Below are positions 6,919-13,557 of a DNA stretch of 13,557 nt, one piece after another (position 1 is the stretch's first letter; each line of letters opens with the position of its first letter). The notes beneath the pieces are model-generated. The model made no database searches and was not told the origin of the DNA. It was given only the letters and a program-made list of their open reading frames with translations. Position numbers and translations under genes: made by a program. The stretch is from Chloroflexota bacterium (GTDB lineage: Bacteria; Chloroflexota; Dehalococcoidia; GIF9; UBA5629). The stretch is from the NCBI GenBank assembly GCA_026389675.1, contig JAPLHJ010000011.1:1-13557 (forward strand), given 5' to 3'.

Positions 6919-7000
6919 ATTCAGAGGGCGTGATTCCCTATTAATCTTATACGCCTTTAGTCCAGGTGCCTGAAATTCATTAATTCATAAGGAGCTGACC

Positions 7001-8053
7001 ATGATAAAAACCCGCTTCACTGAACTTTTTGGCGTCAAGCACCCCATCATGTTGGCCGGCATGAACTGGATCACCACGCCGGAACTGGTGGCTGCCGTTT
7101 GTAACGCTGGCGGCCTGGGCATCTTTGCTACGGCCCGGTGCACACCGGAAGAGACACGCAAGATGATACAGGAGATACGCAAGCTTACCGACAGGCCTTT
7201 CGGCATCAACCAGTTGCTCATCCTGGGACAGGTAGCCCGCGACACCATCCAGGTGGCTGTCGAGGAGAAAGTGCCCGTGATCAATTACACCCTGGGCAAA
7301 CCCTGGTTCATCGACCAGGTCCATAGCTACGGCGGCAAGGTCATCGGGACAACAGCGTTCGTCAAGCACGCCATCAAGGCCGCTGAACTGGGCTGCGACG
7401 CCATCGTGGTGACCGGCACCGAGGCAGCCGCCCACGGAGAAGAGGCATCCACACTGGTCATGCTGCCCATCGTCGCCGGCAAGGTCAAGATACCCATTAT
7501 CTCAGCCGGCGGCTACGGCGATGGCAAGGGCCTGGCGGCAGCTTTAGCGCTGGGGGCAAGCGCCATCTCTATGGGCACACGCTTTGCCATGACCAAGGAA
7601 AGCCTGGTCCACGATAACTTCAAGCAGCTGTGCCTTAAGGCCAGCGAGAATGATACGATTGTAAGCACCAAGTTCGATGGTCTGCGCGGCCGCGCTCTCA
7701 AGACACCTGTCACCGAGCGTATCGCCAGGGGAGGGTTCCCGCTGGTTGACGCCTTCCGCGGCGCTTACGAAACCAAGCAACTGCTCAACCTCAGCTGGCC
7801 GCAGTTCATCGGCATGAGCTTCACCATGATGGGTGCGGATAGCGACCATCCCTTCTGGGTGCAGGCGCGGCAGGCCGCCGGCTACCGCCGTCACACGCAG
7901 GCACTCTACCAGGGCGACATGAAAGAAGGCATCTTCTTCGCCGGCCAGATACTCGGCGCCTGCAATGACCTCCCCACCGTGCCGGAGTTGATCGACCGCA
8001 TCATGGCCGAGGCCGAGGCTACCATTAAGAGCACCTCTGCCATGCTGGCCTGA
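7001..8053 (+). CDS. NMO/FabK-superfamily FMN-dependent oxidoreductase (paralog 1)
   Basis: A 350-residue TIM-barrel flavoprotein of the nitronate monooxygenase (2-nitropropane dioxygenase) superfamily, which also includes enoyl-ACP reductase FabK. It starts with the family opening TELFGVKHPIMLAGM (7-21), then NAGGLGIF (35-42). The active-site His region is EAAAHGEE (His145), and the FMN phosphate-binding segments are ISAGGYGDGKGLAAALALG (167-185) and ISMGTRF (189-195). The C-terminal GQILGACNDLPT is shared with the two paralogs downstream. AAGGAG (6989-6994) lies 6 bases ahead of the ATG. NMO annotations are over-applied: in a likely anaerobe an oxygen-using nitronate oxidase is doubtful, and an NAD(P)H-linked reductase or an enoyl-type reductase is just as possible. 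Its divergent pairing with an acyl-CoA synthetase favours a CoA-thioester pathway, which is inference. Confidence 0.88.
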   Translation: MIKTRFTELFGVKHPIMLAGMNWITTPELVAAVCNAGGLGIFATARCTPEETRKMIQEIRKLTDRPFGINQLLILGQVARDTIQVAVEEKVPVINYTLGKPWFIDQVHSYGGKVIGTTAFVKHAIKAAELGCDAIVVTGTEAAAHGEEASTLVMLPIVAGKVKIPIISAGGYGDGKGLAAALALGASAISMGTRFAMTKESLVHDNFKQLCLKASENDTIVSTKFDGLRGRALKTPVTERIARGGFPLVDAFRGAYETKQLLNLSWPQFIGMSFTMMGADSDHPFWVQARQAAGYRRHTQALYQGDMKEGIFFAGQILGACNDLPTVPELIDRIMAEAEATIKSTSAMLA

Positions 8054-8075
8054 TAACCGGCTGGTGAATTGATAA

Positions 8076-8112
8076 TAAAAAGGGGAAGCGGTACGACGCT
8101 TCCCCTTTATTT
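8076..8112. terminator. Strong bidirectional intrinsic terminator
   Basis: AAAGGGGAAGCG (8079-8090) pairs perfectly with CGCTTCCCCTTT (8097-8108) around a six-base loop, a 12-bp stem. A T-rich tract follows on the plus strand and an A-rich tract precedes it, giving T's for the minus strand. It lies between two convergent NMO-family genes and should end both transcripts. Confidence 0.9.
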
Positions 8113-8128
8113 ATTGCCTCGATATTGC

Positions 8129-9121
8129 TCAGCTTATGCTGAGCCGCTGGGTGGAGCCCTTGAGTATGCCTTCGGCTTCCTTGACCATCCTTTCCACCAC
8201 TTCCTTGCAGGTAGCCACGTCGTGGATAAGGCCGATAGATTGCCCGACCGGCATCAGGGCATCTTCCGTATTACCGTCGGCCCAGACCGTCTGCTGGCGC
8301 AAACCCGAGAGCAGTGGCGCCATCTCTTCCAACTTGGCATGCCTGGCTTCCATGTCCTGTACCTTTTTCACCCAGGCGTTCTTCAGCGCTCGTCCCTGCA
8401 GTTCGATGGTCTTGCCGTATAGCACCGTATCGAATTCCTGGCGCCTGATCAGTTCATCCTTGACCTTCTCATTCATCCGGCATTCCTTAGTCGCCATGAA
8501 GCGTGAGGCCATCATTACGCCTTCCGCGCCGAGCACCAATGCCGCCGCCAGCGTCCGCCCATCCGCCATTCCTCCGGTGGTAATAACCGGTATCTTCACT
8601 GATTCCGCCATGCGCGGTGTCAGCACCACGGTTGTAACATCGTCGCTCAAAGGATGCCCACCTTCTTCTACACCCGCTGCGATAACCGCATCATATCCGG
8701 CATGGTCAGCGTGGATGGCGTGCCGCACCGAGCCGACCTTGTGAATGAATTTAACTCCCGCATCGTGCCCGCGTTTAATGGCATCGGGGCCGAAGAATTT
8801 ATCCACCGGGGCGCCCGATATCTCGAAGGCCGCCACTTTTTCGGCCAAGCAGGCGTTGAACCAGTCGAGATACATCTCCTTAGTAATCCTGAACGAAGGC
8901 AGCAGCGACAGGTTCACCGAGAACGGCTTATCCGTCATCTCACGTGTCTTCCTGATGGCCGCGGCTAATTCCGCGCCAGTATCATAATTAGCCGCCGTGA
9001 TATTGCCCAGCGCGCCGGCGTTGCTGACCGCCGCGCAGAGGTCAGGTTTGCACAGCCACATCATACCGCCGCACATTATCGGGTGTTTAATGCCAAAAAG
9101 TTCGGTCATCCGCGTTTTCAT
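8129..9121 (-). CDS. NMO/FabK-superfamily FMN-dependent oxidoreductase (paralog 2)
   Basis: A 330-residue member of the same flavoprotein superfamily as its neighbours but of a different subgroup. It opens with MKTRMTELFGIKHPIM, has SNAGALGNITA (33-43), the active-site His in EEGGHPLSDD (His156), and FMN-phosphate segments TTGGMADGRTLAAALVLGA (181-199) and MASRF. EGGH is the form usual in classical NMO-type enzymes, whereas paralogs 1 and 3 have AAAHG. A GAGGAG (9129-9134) lies 7 bases before the ATG. It is convergent with paralog 1 and divergent from paralog 3, with its own promoter. Likely an NAD(P)H- or electron-donor-dependent flavin oxidoreductase acting on nitro, nitronate or enoyl substrates; substrate not assignable from sequence. 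Confidence 0.88.
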   Translation of the reverse strand: MKTRMTELFGIKHPIMCGGMMWLCKPDLCAAVSNAGALGNITAANYDTGAELAAAIRKTREMTDKPFSVNLSLLPSFRITKEMYLDWFNACLAEKVAAFEISGAPVDKFFGPDAIKRGHDAGVKFIHKVGSVRHAIHADHAGYDAVIAAGVEEGGHPLSDDVTTVVLTPRMAESVKIPVITTGGMADGRTLAAALVLGAEGVMMASRFMATKECRMNEKVKDELIRRQEFDTVLYGKTIELQGRALKNAWVKKVQDMEARHAKLEEMAPLLSGLRQQTVWADGNTEDALMPVGQSIGLIHDVATCKEVVERMVKEAEGILKGSTQRLSIS

Positions 9122-9161
9122 TTCTCGTCTCCTCAGTCAACCAACTTAAAAAATTTTAGCG

Positions 9162-9190
9162 ATTATAACACGTGCCCCACTTGAAAACAA
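9162..9190 (-). promoter_or_regulatory. Extended -10 promoter of NMO paralog 2
   Basis: On the minus strand TGTTATAAT gives a perfect TATAAT (9162-9167) with an extended TG, 17 bases from a weak -35 (TTGTTT, 9185-9190). It lies about 40 bases upstream of the ATG. Confidence 0.55.
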
Positions 9191-9217
9191 AGAATTTAAA
9201 TACAACTTCGCCTGCCT

Positions 9218-9246
9218 TTGACATTAAAGGCCATTTTTGAGATTAT
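9218..9246 (+). promoter_or_regulatory. Promoter of NMO paralog 3
   Basis: Perfect TTGACA (9218-9223), 17-base spacer, GATTAT (9241-9246). The predicted transcript start, near 9253, supports the GTG at 9292 as the translation start rather than the in-frame TTG at 9253. Confidence 0.6.
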
Positions 9247-9291
9247 TACCGTTTGGTAGCCACGATAATAAATAAGGGAGGTTCCTCGCCC

Positions 9292-10320
9292 GTGAAAACC
9301 AGAATAACAGAACTCTTTGGTATACAGCACCCGGTATTGCTTTCAGGTATGGCCTTTGTCAGCCTTCCCAAGCTGGTAGCCGCTGTCAGCAACGCCGGCG
9401 GACTCGGCATCTTCAATAGTGTTGCCAATACGCCCGACCAGCTTAAAGGCATTATCCAGGAGATAAAATCCTTGACCGATAAGCCGTTTGCCATCAATGC
9501 CACACTCATCTTCCCCAACGGCAAGGAGAACGCCGAGGTTGCCCTGGCCGAGAAGGCGCCGATCATCAACTTCGCACTGGGCAAAGGCGACTGGATCATC
9601 AGGCAGGCGCACACCTACGGCGGCAAGGTCATCTCCACCGTCGCCACCGAACGGCATGCCGTTAAAGCAGCGGAGCAGGGCGCCGACGCCATCATCGTTA
9701 CCGCCCATGAAGCGGCCGCGCACGGCAGCGAAGTCGGGGGCATGGTGCTGCTTCCCCAGATAGCCAGTAAGGTGAAGATACCCATTATCTCAGCCGGCGG
9801 CTATTGTGACGGCCGCGGCCTGGCCGCCGCCATGGCGCTGGGCGCCGACGCCATCGCCATGGGTACCCGCTTCGTGGTAACCCAGGAGTGCGATGTGCAT
9901 CCCAATATCAAGCAGACCGCCATGAAAACCCTCATGGAGGAGACTATTTACTCAGCCGGCATCGACGGCCTTCCCGGCCGCTGGTATGCCAATAAGCGCG
10001 CCATCGAGATGTCCAACAGCAAGACCTCTTATATAGATGCACTGAAGGCCGGTTGGGCATTGAGGAAACAGGTTGATACGCCCATATGGAAACTGCTCTT
10101 CGGCAGCCTGCAGAAAAGAGGGGTACAGGAATTAGCCCAACAGGCCATCGGCATCGACGCCCTGGGCAAGATATTAGACGACGGCGACCTTGAGAACGGC
10201 GTCGTGCCCTTCGGGCAGGTAGTGGGCCGCATACGCGATCTGCCCACCTGCAAAGAGGTGATCGAACGCATCGTAGCCGAAGCGGAAGAGACGATCCGGG
10301 CGCTGCAGAGCAAGGTTTAA
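9292..10320 (+). CDS. NMO/FabK-superfamily FMN-dependent oxidoreductase (paralog 3)
   Basis: A 342-residue flavoprotein. The GTG start is chosen because GGGAGGT (9276-9282) sits 9 bases ahead and because the resulting N-terminus, VKTRITELFGIQHPV, aligns with MKTRMTELFGIKHPI of paralog 2. An in-frame TTG at 9253 would add 13 unrelated residues. Motifs are SNAGGLGIF (33-41), the active-site His in EAAAHGSE (His144), and FMN-phosphate segments ISAGGYCDGRGLAAAMALGA and IAMGTRF. It resembles paralog 1 more than paralog 2: both have AAAHG and FALGKG/YTLGKP at the same place, and they share a 29-base identical DNA stretch over the FMN-binding segment. Cytoplasmic; substrate unknown. It is followed by a terminator at 10359-10381, so it is probably a single-gene unit. 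Confidence 0.88.
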   Translation: MKTRITELFGIQHPVLLSGMAFVSLPKLVAAVSNAGGLGIFNSVANTPDQLKGIIQEIKSLTDKPFAINATLIFPNGKENAEVALAEKAPIINFALGKGDWIIRQAHTYGGKVISTVATERHAVKAAEQGADAIIVTAHEAAAHGSEVGGMVLLPQIASKVKIPIISAGGYCDGRGLAAAMALGADAIAMGTRFVVTQECDVHPNIKQTAMKTLMEETIYSAGIDGLPGRWYANKRAIEMSNSKTSYIDALKAGWALRKQVDTPIWKLLFGSLQKRGVQELAQQAIGIDALGKILDDGDLENGVVPFGQVVGRIRDLPTCKEVIERIVAEAEETIRALQSKV

Positions 10321-10358
10321 GAAGCCGCTATCCTCACATTTCCGGAGCGGTACATTAT

Positions 10359-10381
10359 AAGGCCGGCCTCCAGCCTTTTTT
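10359..10381 (+). terminator. Intrinsic terminator after NMO paralog 3
   Basis: AAGGC (10359-10363) pairs with GCCTT (10373-10377), with a further GG/CC pairing inside the loop, and is followed by six T's in total (10376-10381). Starts about 40 bases after the stop codon. Confidence 0.6.
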
Positions 10382-10489
10382 CAGGGCGCTTATTAACATA
10401 TATAAGCATTGCTTAAAGTTGGGGAGTATTAAGATCAACCGGGCGCAGGACTTTAGTACTATTTATATGTTACTTAAAGTCCATTTACA

Positions 10490-10517
10490 TTGACGCACAA
10501 GAAAGCTCTTTGATAAA
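10490..10517 (+). promoter_or_regulatory. Promoter for the DUF5679 gene
   Basis: TTGACG (10490-10495), 16-base spacer, GATAAA (10512-10517), about 50 bases before the small gene's start codon. Reasonable sigma-70-like match; the rest of the stretch 10382-10489 is AT-rich and shows nothing else I can name. Confidence 0.45.
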
Positions 10518-10565
10518 CTACAGACCGGCGGCGAAGATAGGAATGAATATTCAGGAGGCAAGTTG

Positions 10566-10706
10566 ATGGATGCGTATTGCATGAAATGCAAAGCCATTAG
10601 GGAAATGAAGAATATCAAGGCCGTCAGGATGAAGAATGGCAAACCGGGCACCCAGGGTGTCTGTATAAAATGCGGTACCAGGATGTTCCGCATCGGCAAA
10701 GCATAA
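10566..10706 (+). CDS. DUF5679-family small zinc-ribbon protein
   Basis: A 46-residue protein that resembles the DUF5679 family, short proteins seen in Chloroflexota and some other phyla. It begins MDAYCMKCKAIREMKN and ends KCGTRMFRIGKA. Two CxxC knuckles (C5/C8 and C33/C36) are spaced as in a rubredoxin-like zinc ribbon, and the central KNGKPGTQGVC stretch is the family's conserved core. An excellent Shine-Dalgarno, AGGAGG (10553-10558), lies 7 bases ahead of the ATG, with a promoter upstream and a strong terminator after it, so this is a real single-gene unit although very short. A nucleic-acid- or protein-binding role is possible; no function is established to my knowledge. Confidence 0.88.
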   Translation: MDAYCMKCKAIREMKNIKAVRMKNGKPGTQGVCIKCGTRMFRIGKA

Positions 10707-10724
10707 TATAAGACGACACAGTAC

Positions 10725-10762
10725 AAAAGCAGAAATAGACTATTACTGCTTTTTGGTTTTTT
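10725..10762 (+). terminator. Intrinsic terminator of the DUF5679 gene
   Basis: AAAAGCAG (10725-10732) pairs with CTGCTTTT (10746-10753), 8 bp, and after one A/A mismatch AATA pairs with TATT. T-runs follow at 10750-10754 and 10757-10762. Begins 19 bases after the stop codon. Confidence 0.8.
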
Positions 10763-10889
10763 ATCGATTCAGAATATTTCCATAGATATCGGACGGCACA
10801 ACACGTCTGCTGTTGTCCAGCGATTTTGCCAACCCCCTTCACTATTATGTTAATATTTGAGTTACGGGGAAAATTTGCGGGAGAAGGCA

Positions 10890-13557
10890 TTGGCTGATAA
10901 GAAAGAAAAACCAGACCTTGAAAAATACACCAGGACCGTCGCTCTCAAAGACGGCTCTGTCTTACACCTGAGAACAATTACAACCGATGATGAGGACAGG
11001 CTAATGTCCTTTTTCCTGCGGTTGAGCGGGCGTACCATCTACCTGCGCTTCCATCACGTTCTGACCAACCTCTCAAGGGAGGAAGCCCACCAGTATACGG
11101 TCATAGATTACAACGATACCTTCGCCGTGGTGGCCACCCAGGGAGAGGGGCAAGAGGAGAGCATCATCGGGGTGGGCCGCTACTGGCGCCTTCCCCATCC
11201 CAACCGGGCGGAGATAGCTTTTATAGTTGAGGACCCCCACCAGCGCAAGGGCATAGGTACGCACCTTCTGGAACTGCTGGCGGTGGCTGCGCTGGAAAAC
11301 GGCATCGACATCTTTGAGGCTGAGGTCCTGCAGGAAAACAGTGACATGATTGATGTGCTTCAGGACAGCGGCTTCAACCAACTCAGCAAGATAGTAGAAT
11401 CACGTGGGTGGAGGGGCGTTTACAATATCTCCCCCACGCCGTTAGCCCAGCAAAAATCGGCCGAGAGGGAGAAGATCGCCTCGATCGCCTCGATACGCAA
11501 ATTTATGTTCCCGCGCTCGATTGCGGTCATTGGGGCATCCAACAAGCCGGGCATCGGCAACGCGCTGGTTAAGGACCTCATCAAAAACGAGTACAAGGGC
11601 ATCATCTATCCGGTCAACCCCAAAGATGAGGTAGTCTCCTCAATTAAGGCCTACCCATCGGTTCTGGATATACCGGGCGACGTTGACCTGGCGCTGGTGG
11701 CCGTGGCGGCGGAGAGGATGCAGCCCATCATCGAGGAATGCGGCAGGAAGGGCGTTAAAAGCCTGGTCATTATCACCGCCGGCTTCTCGGAGATGGGAGG
11801 AGAAGGCATAGAGCGTGAGAAAAAGCTGCTCAAAACAGCCGGGGCCTACGGCATGCGCATCATCGGGCCCAATTGCTTGGGCATCCAGAATACCAACCTC
11901 AACGTCAATATGAATGCCAGCTTCGCGCCGATCTACCCGCTGCACGGCAAAACGGCCTTCGGCAGCCAGAGCGGGGCGCTGGGCGGGGCCATCATCAGTT
12001 ACGCCATCCAGATCAACCTGGGACTCTCCAACTTTGTCAGCATCGGCAATGGGGCCGATGTAACTGGTAACGAACTCCTGCAATACTGGGCCGAGGATCC
12101 TGATACCAACCTTATCCTGCTCTATCTCGAATCGTTCGGCAACCCGCGCAAGTTCGCGCGTATCGCGCGCGAAACGACCCTGAAGAAGCCTGTTGTGATA
12201 GTTAAAAGCGGGCGCTCAGCAGTGGGGGCGCGTGCGGCGGCCTCCCATACAGGGGCGCTGGCCTCAAGCGATGTAGCCACCGAGGCGCTCATCAAGCAGA
12301 CGGGCATGCTGCGCTGCAATACTCTTGAGGAGCTGTTCGATACAGCGCTGCTGCTCTCCAACCAGCCTGTGCCCAGGGGCAACCGGGTAGCTATTTTAAC
12401 CAACGGCGGAGGCGCGGGTATCATGGCCGCCGATGCGCTGGCGGCAAAAGGCTTTCAGCTTCCGATCCTATCTGAAAAGGCTCGAGGTGTTCTGAAGACA
12501 TTCCTCCCGCCCAAGTCGAGCTATATGAACCCTGTAGACACGACTGCCGCGGTGTCCCCCGACCAGTACCGGCAGGCGCTCAAGGTTCTCCTCGAGGAGG
12601 ACATCGATTCGCTCATCATAATCTATATACCTCCCATGCAGTTCCTCATCGAGCTGATGCAGAACGTCATCCGCGAGATGGCCCCGGAGTTCCGCAAGAA
12701 GGGCATACCCATCCTGGCCAATTTCCTGGGACTTGAATCGAGGTTGATAGTCGGATCGAAGGAGGAGGGCTACGTGCCCACTTATATCTTCCCGGAATCT
12801 ACAGCCTATGCTCTGGCCAAGTCATATGAATATAGCGAACGCCTGAAGAGGCCGGAAGGTACAATCCCCATCTTCGGCGATATCGATAAAACCAGGGGCG
12901 AAGCGATCATCAAGGCCGCGCTGGCCAGGACTGACCGCTATCCCGTCTGGTTAGATACGAACGAGATAGTTGACCTGTTCTCGGCCTATGGCATTAAATT
13001 CGCCCAATCGGGGGTTGCCGCCACGCAGCAGGAGGCGGTTAAAATGGCGGGTAACATCGGCTACCCGGTGGCGTTAAAGCTGTTCTCTTCTACCATCTCG
13101 CACAAGACAGACGTGGGCGGGGTGATGCTGAACCTGAAATCGGCAGACGAGGTGAAGAAAGCATACATACAGATAGAGCAAAACCTGGAGAAGCTCTCGC
13201 GGAGGGCGGAGATGCAGGGCGTGACCATCCAAAAGATGCTGTCCGGCGGTGTTGAACTCATAGTGGGTGTGACCCAGGACAAATTCTTCGGGCCGCTCAT
13301 CATGTTTGGCCTGGGTGGTATTTACACCGAACTATTCAAAGACGTGGATTTCAGGATACACCCGCTGACGGACTATGACGCCAGAGAAATGCTGGCATCG
13401 TTCAAGGCCCATAAGTTACTGTACGGCTGGCGTGGCTCGCCGCCCTCGGATACCGCGGCCATCGAAGACCTGTTACTCAGGGTTTCGGCCATGATAGAGG
13501 ATATACCCGAAATACAGGAGCTTGACCTCAACCCGCTGATAGCCATGCAGGAAGGGC
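10890..13557 (+). CDS. GNAT acetyltransferase fused to NDP-forming acyl-CoA synthetase (3' end outside window)
   Basis: A fusion protein of which 889 residues are visible; it runs off the right edge with no stop. Order: GNAT acetyltransferase domain (about 20-180; acetyl-CoA loop QRKGIG at 118-123), a linker (about 181-200), CoA-binding domain (about 203-335; SIAVIGASNKPGIGN, IIGPNCLG), Succ_CoA_lig domain (about 350-490; FGSQSGALGG), catalytic phosphohistidine His453 in ASHTGALASSD, third domain (about 495-650; TNGGGAGIMAADAL, NPVDTTA), and an ATP-grasp domain (about 670-889; GYPVALKLFSS, SHKTDVGGV, GPLIMFGLGGIYTELFKD, ELDLNPL). The GNAT-first order matches the actinobacterial type of Pat lysine acetyltransferase; the enteric Pat has GNAT last and, as I recall, lacks the catalytic His. 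Here the His and ATP-grasp are kept, so ligase activity is plausible along with protein acetylation. The TTG start is chosen for GGGAG (10879-10883) 6 bases ahead; in-frame TTGs at 10857 and 10875 are alternatives. Confidence 0.88.
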   Translation, partial: MADKKEKPDLEKYTRTVALKDGSVLHLRTITTDDEDRLMSFFLRLSGRTIYLRFHHVLTNLSREEAHQYTVIDYNDTFAVVATQGEGQEESIIGVGRYWRLPHPNRAEIAFIVEDPHQRKGIGTHLLELLAVAALENGIDIFEAEVLQENSDMIDVLQDSGFNQLSKIVESRGWRGVYNISPTPLAQQKSAEREKIASIASIRKFMFPRSIAVIGASNKPGIGNALVKDLIKNEYKGIIYPVNPKDEVVSSIKAYPSVLDIPGDVDLALVAVAAERMQPIIEECGRKGVKSLVIITAGFSEMGGEGIEREKKLLKTAGAYGMRIIGPNCLGIQNTNLNVNMNASFAPIYPLHGKTAFGSQSGALGGAIISYAIQINLGLSNFVSIGNGADVTGNELLQYWAEDPDTNLILLYLESFGNPRKFARIARETTLKKPVVIVKSGRSAVGARAAASHTGALASSDVATEALIKQTGMLRCNTLEELFDTALLLSNQPVPRGNRVAILTNGGGAGIMAADALAAKGFQLPILSEKARGVLKTFLPPKSSYMNPVDTTAAVSPDQYRQALKVLLEEDIDSLIIIYIPPMQFLIELMQNVIREMAPEFRKKGIPILANFLGLESRLIVGSKEEGYVPTYIFPESTAYALAKSYEYSERLKRPEGTIPIFGDIDKTRGEAIIKAALARTDRYPVWLDTNEIVDLFSAYGIKFAQSGVAATQQEAVKMAGNIGYPVALKLFSSTISHKTDVGGVMLNLKSADEVKKAYIQIEQNLEKLSRRAEMQGVTIQKMLSGGVELIVGVTQDKFFGPLIMFGLGGIYTELFKDVDFRIHPLTDYDAREMLASFKAHKLLYGWRGSPPSDTAAIEDLLLRVSAMIEDIPEIQELDLNPLIAMQEG

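Noticed and set aside
8069..8968. Long plus-strand open frames within NMO paralog 2
   Set aside because: They are shadow frames of the minus-strand gene, whose motifs, ribosome site and promoter are clear.
9253..9291. In-frame TTG upstream start for NMO paralog 3
   Set aside because: It coincides with the predicted transcript start, lacks a ribosome site, and adds residues not found in the paralogs; the GTG at 9292 has a strong site.
10826..10856. Possible promoter for the GNAT-synthetase fusion (TTGCCA then TAATAT)
   Set aside because: Spacing of 19 bases and weak matches in both boxes; too poor to call.
10463..10890. Two minus-strand open frames of 87 and 88 codons opposite the DUF5679 gene
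   Set aside because: They are antisense to a well-supported small gene and cross its terminator hairpin; composition is unlike a real protein and no start signals are seen.

Overview
The window looks like a chromosomal segment from an uncultured or anaerobic member of the Chloroflexota, probably Dehalococcoidia-like. That placement is an inference. It rests on moderate GC content, a 46-residue DUF5679 zinc-ribbon gene, an Ig-like plus FN3 surface protein of a style common in that phylum, several flavin-dependent NMO-family paralogs, NDP-forming acyl-CoA synthetases, and short hairpin-forming intergenic repeats. No rRNA, tRNA, CRISPR array, phage gene or transposase was seen.

Left part (1-3608, all + strand). 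The 3' end of a beta-CASP metallo-beta-lactamase (RNA-processing exonuclease-like) gene is followed at gaps of 22-32 bases by a GNAT_6/FemAB-like acyltransferase, a GT4 glycosyltransferase of the MshA/BshA/sucrose-synthase type, and a PIG-L/LmbE zinc deacetylase. Glycosyltransferase plus PIG-L deacetylase plus acyl (or aminoacyl) transferase is the core logic of mycothiol- and bacillithiol-type pathways, and also of some glycolipid pathways. This is the most interesting possible uncharacterised system here. The glycosyltransferase has lost the first Glu of its EX7E motif.

Middle part (3609-6854, all - strand). A small DUF4870 membrane protein, whose stop codon abuts the PIG-L stop, is followed by a twin-anchored Ig/FN3 envelope protein, two copies of a 76-base hairpin repeat, and an NDP-forming acyl-CoA synthetase alpha-type protein. 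The synthetase keeps its catalytic His but has no ATP-grasp domain and carries a helical insertion of about 130 residues.

Right part (6855-13557). Three NMO/FabK-superfamily flavoprotein paralogs lie in alternating orientation (+, -, +). They are separated by a strong bidirectional terminator and a divergent promoter region. The first paralog is divergent from the acyl-CoA synthetase and appears to share with it a symmetric -10 element. Next come the DUF5679 gene, with its own promoter and terminator, and a large GNAT to NDP-forming acyl-CoA synthetase fusion with an ATP-grasp domain, which runs off the right edge. The right half suggests CoA-thioester and organic-acid metabolism with flavoenzymes, and possibly protein acylation control.
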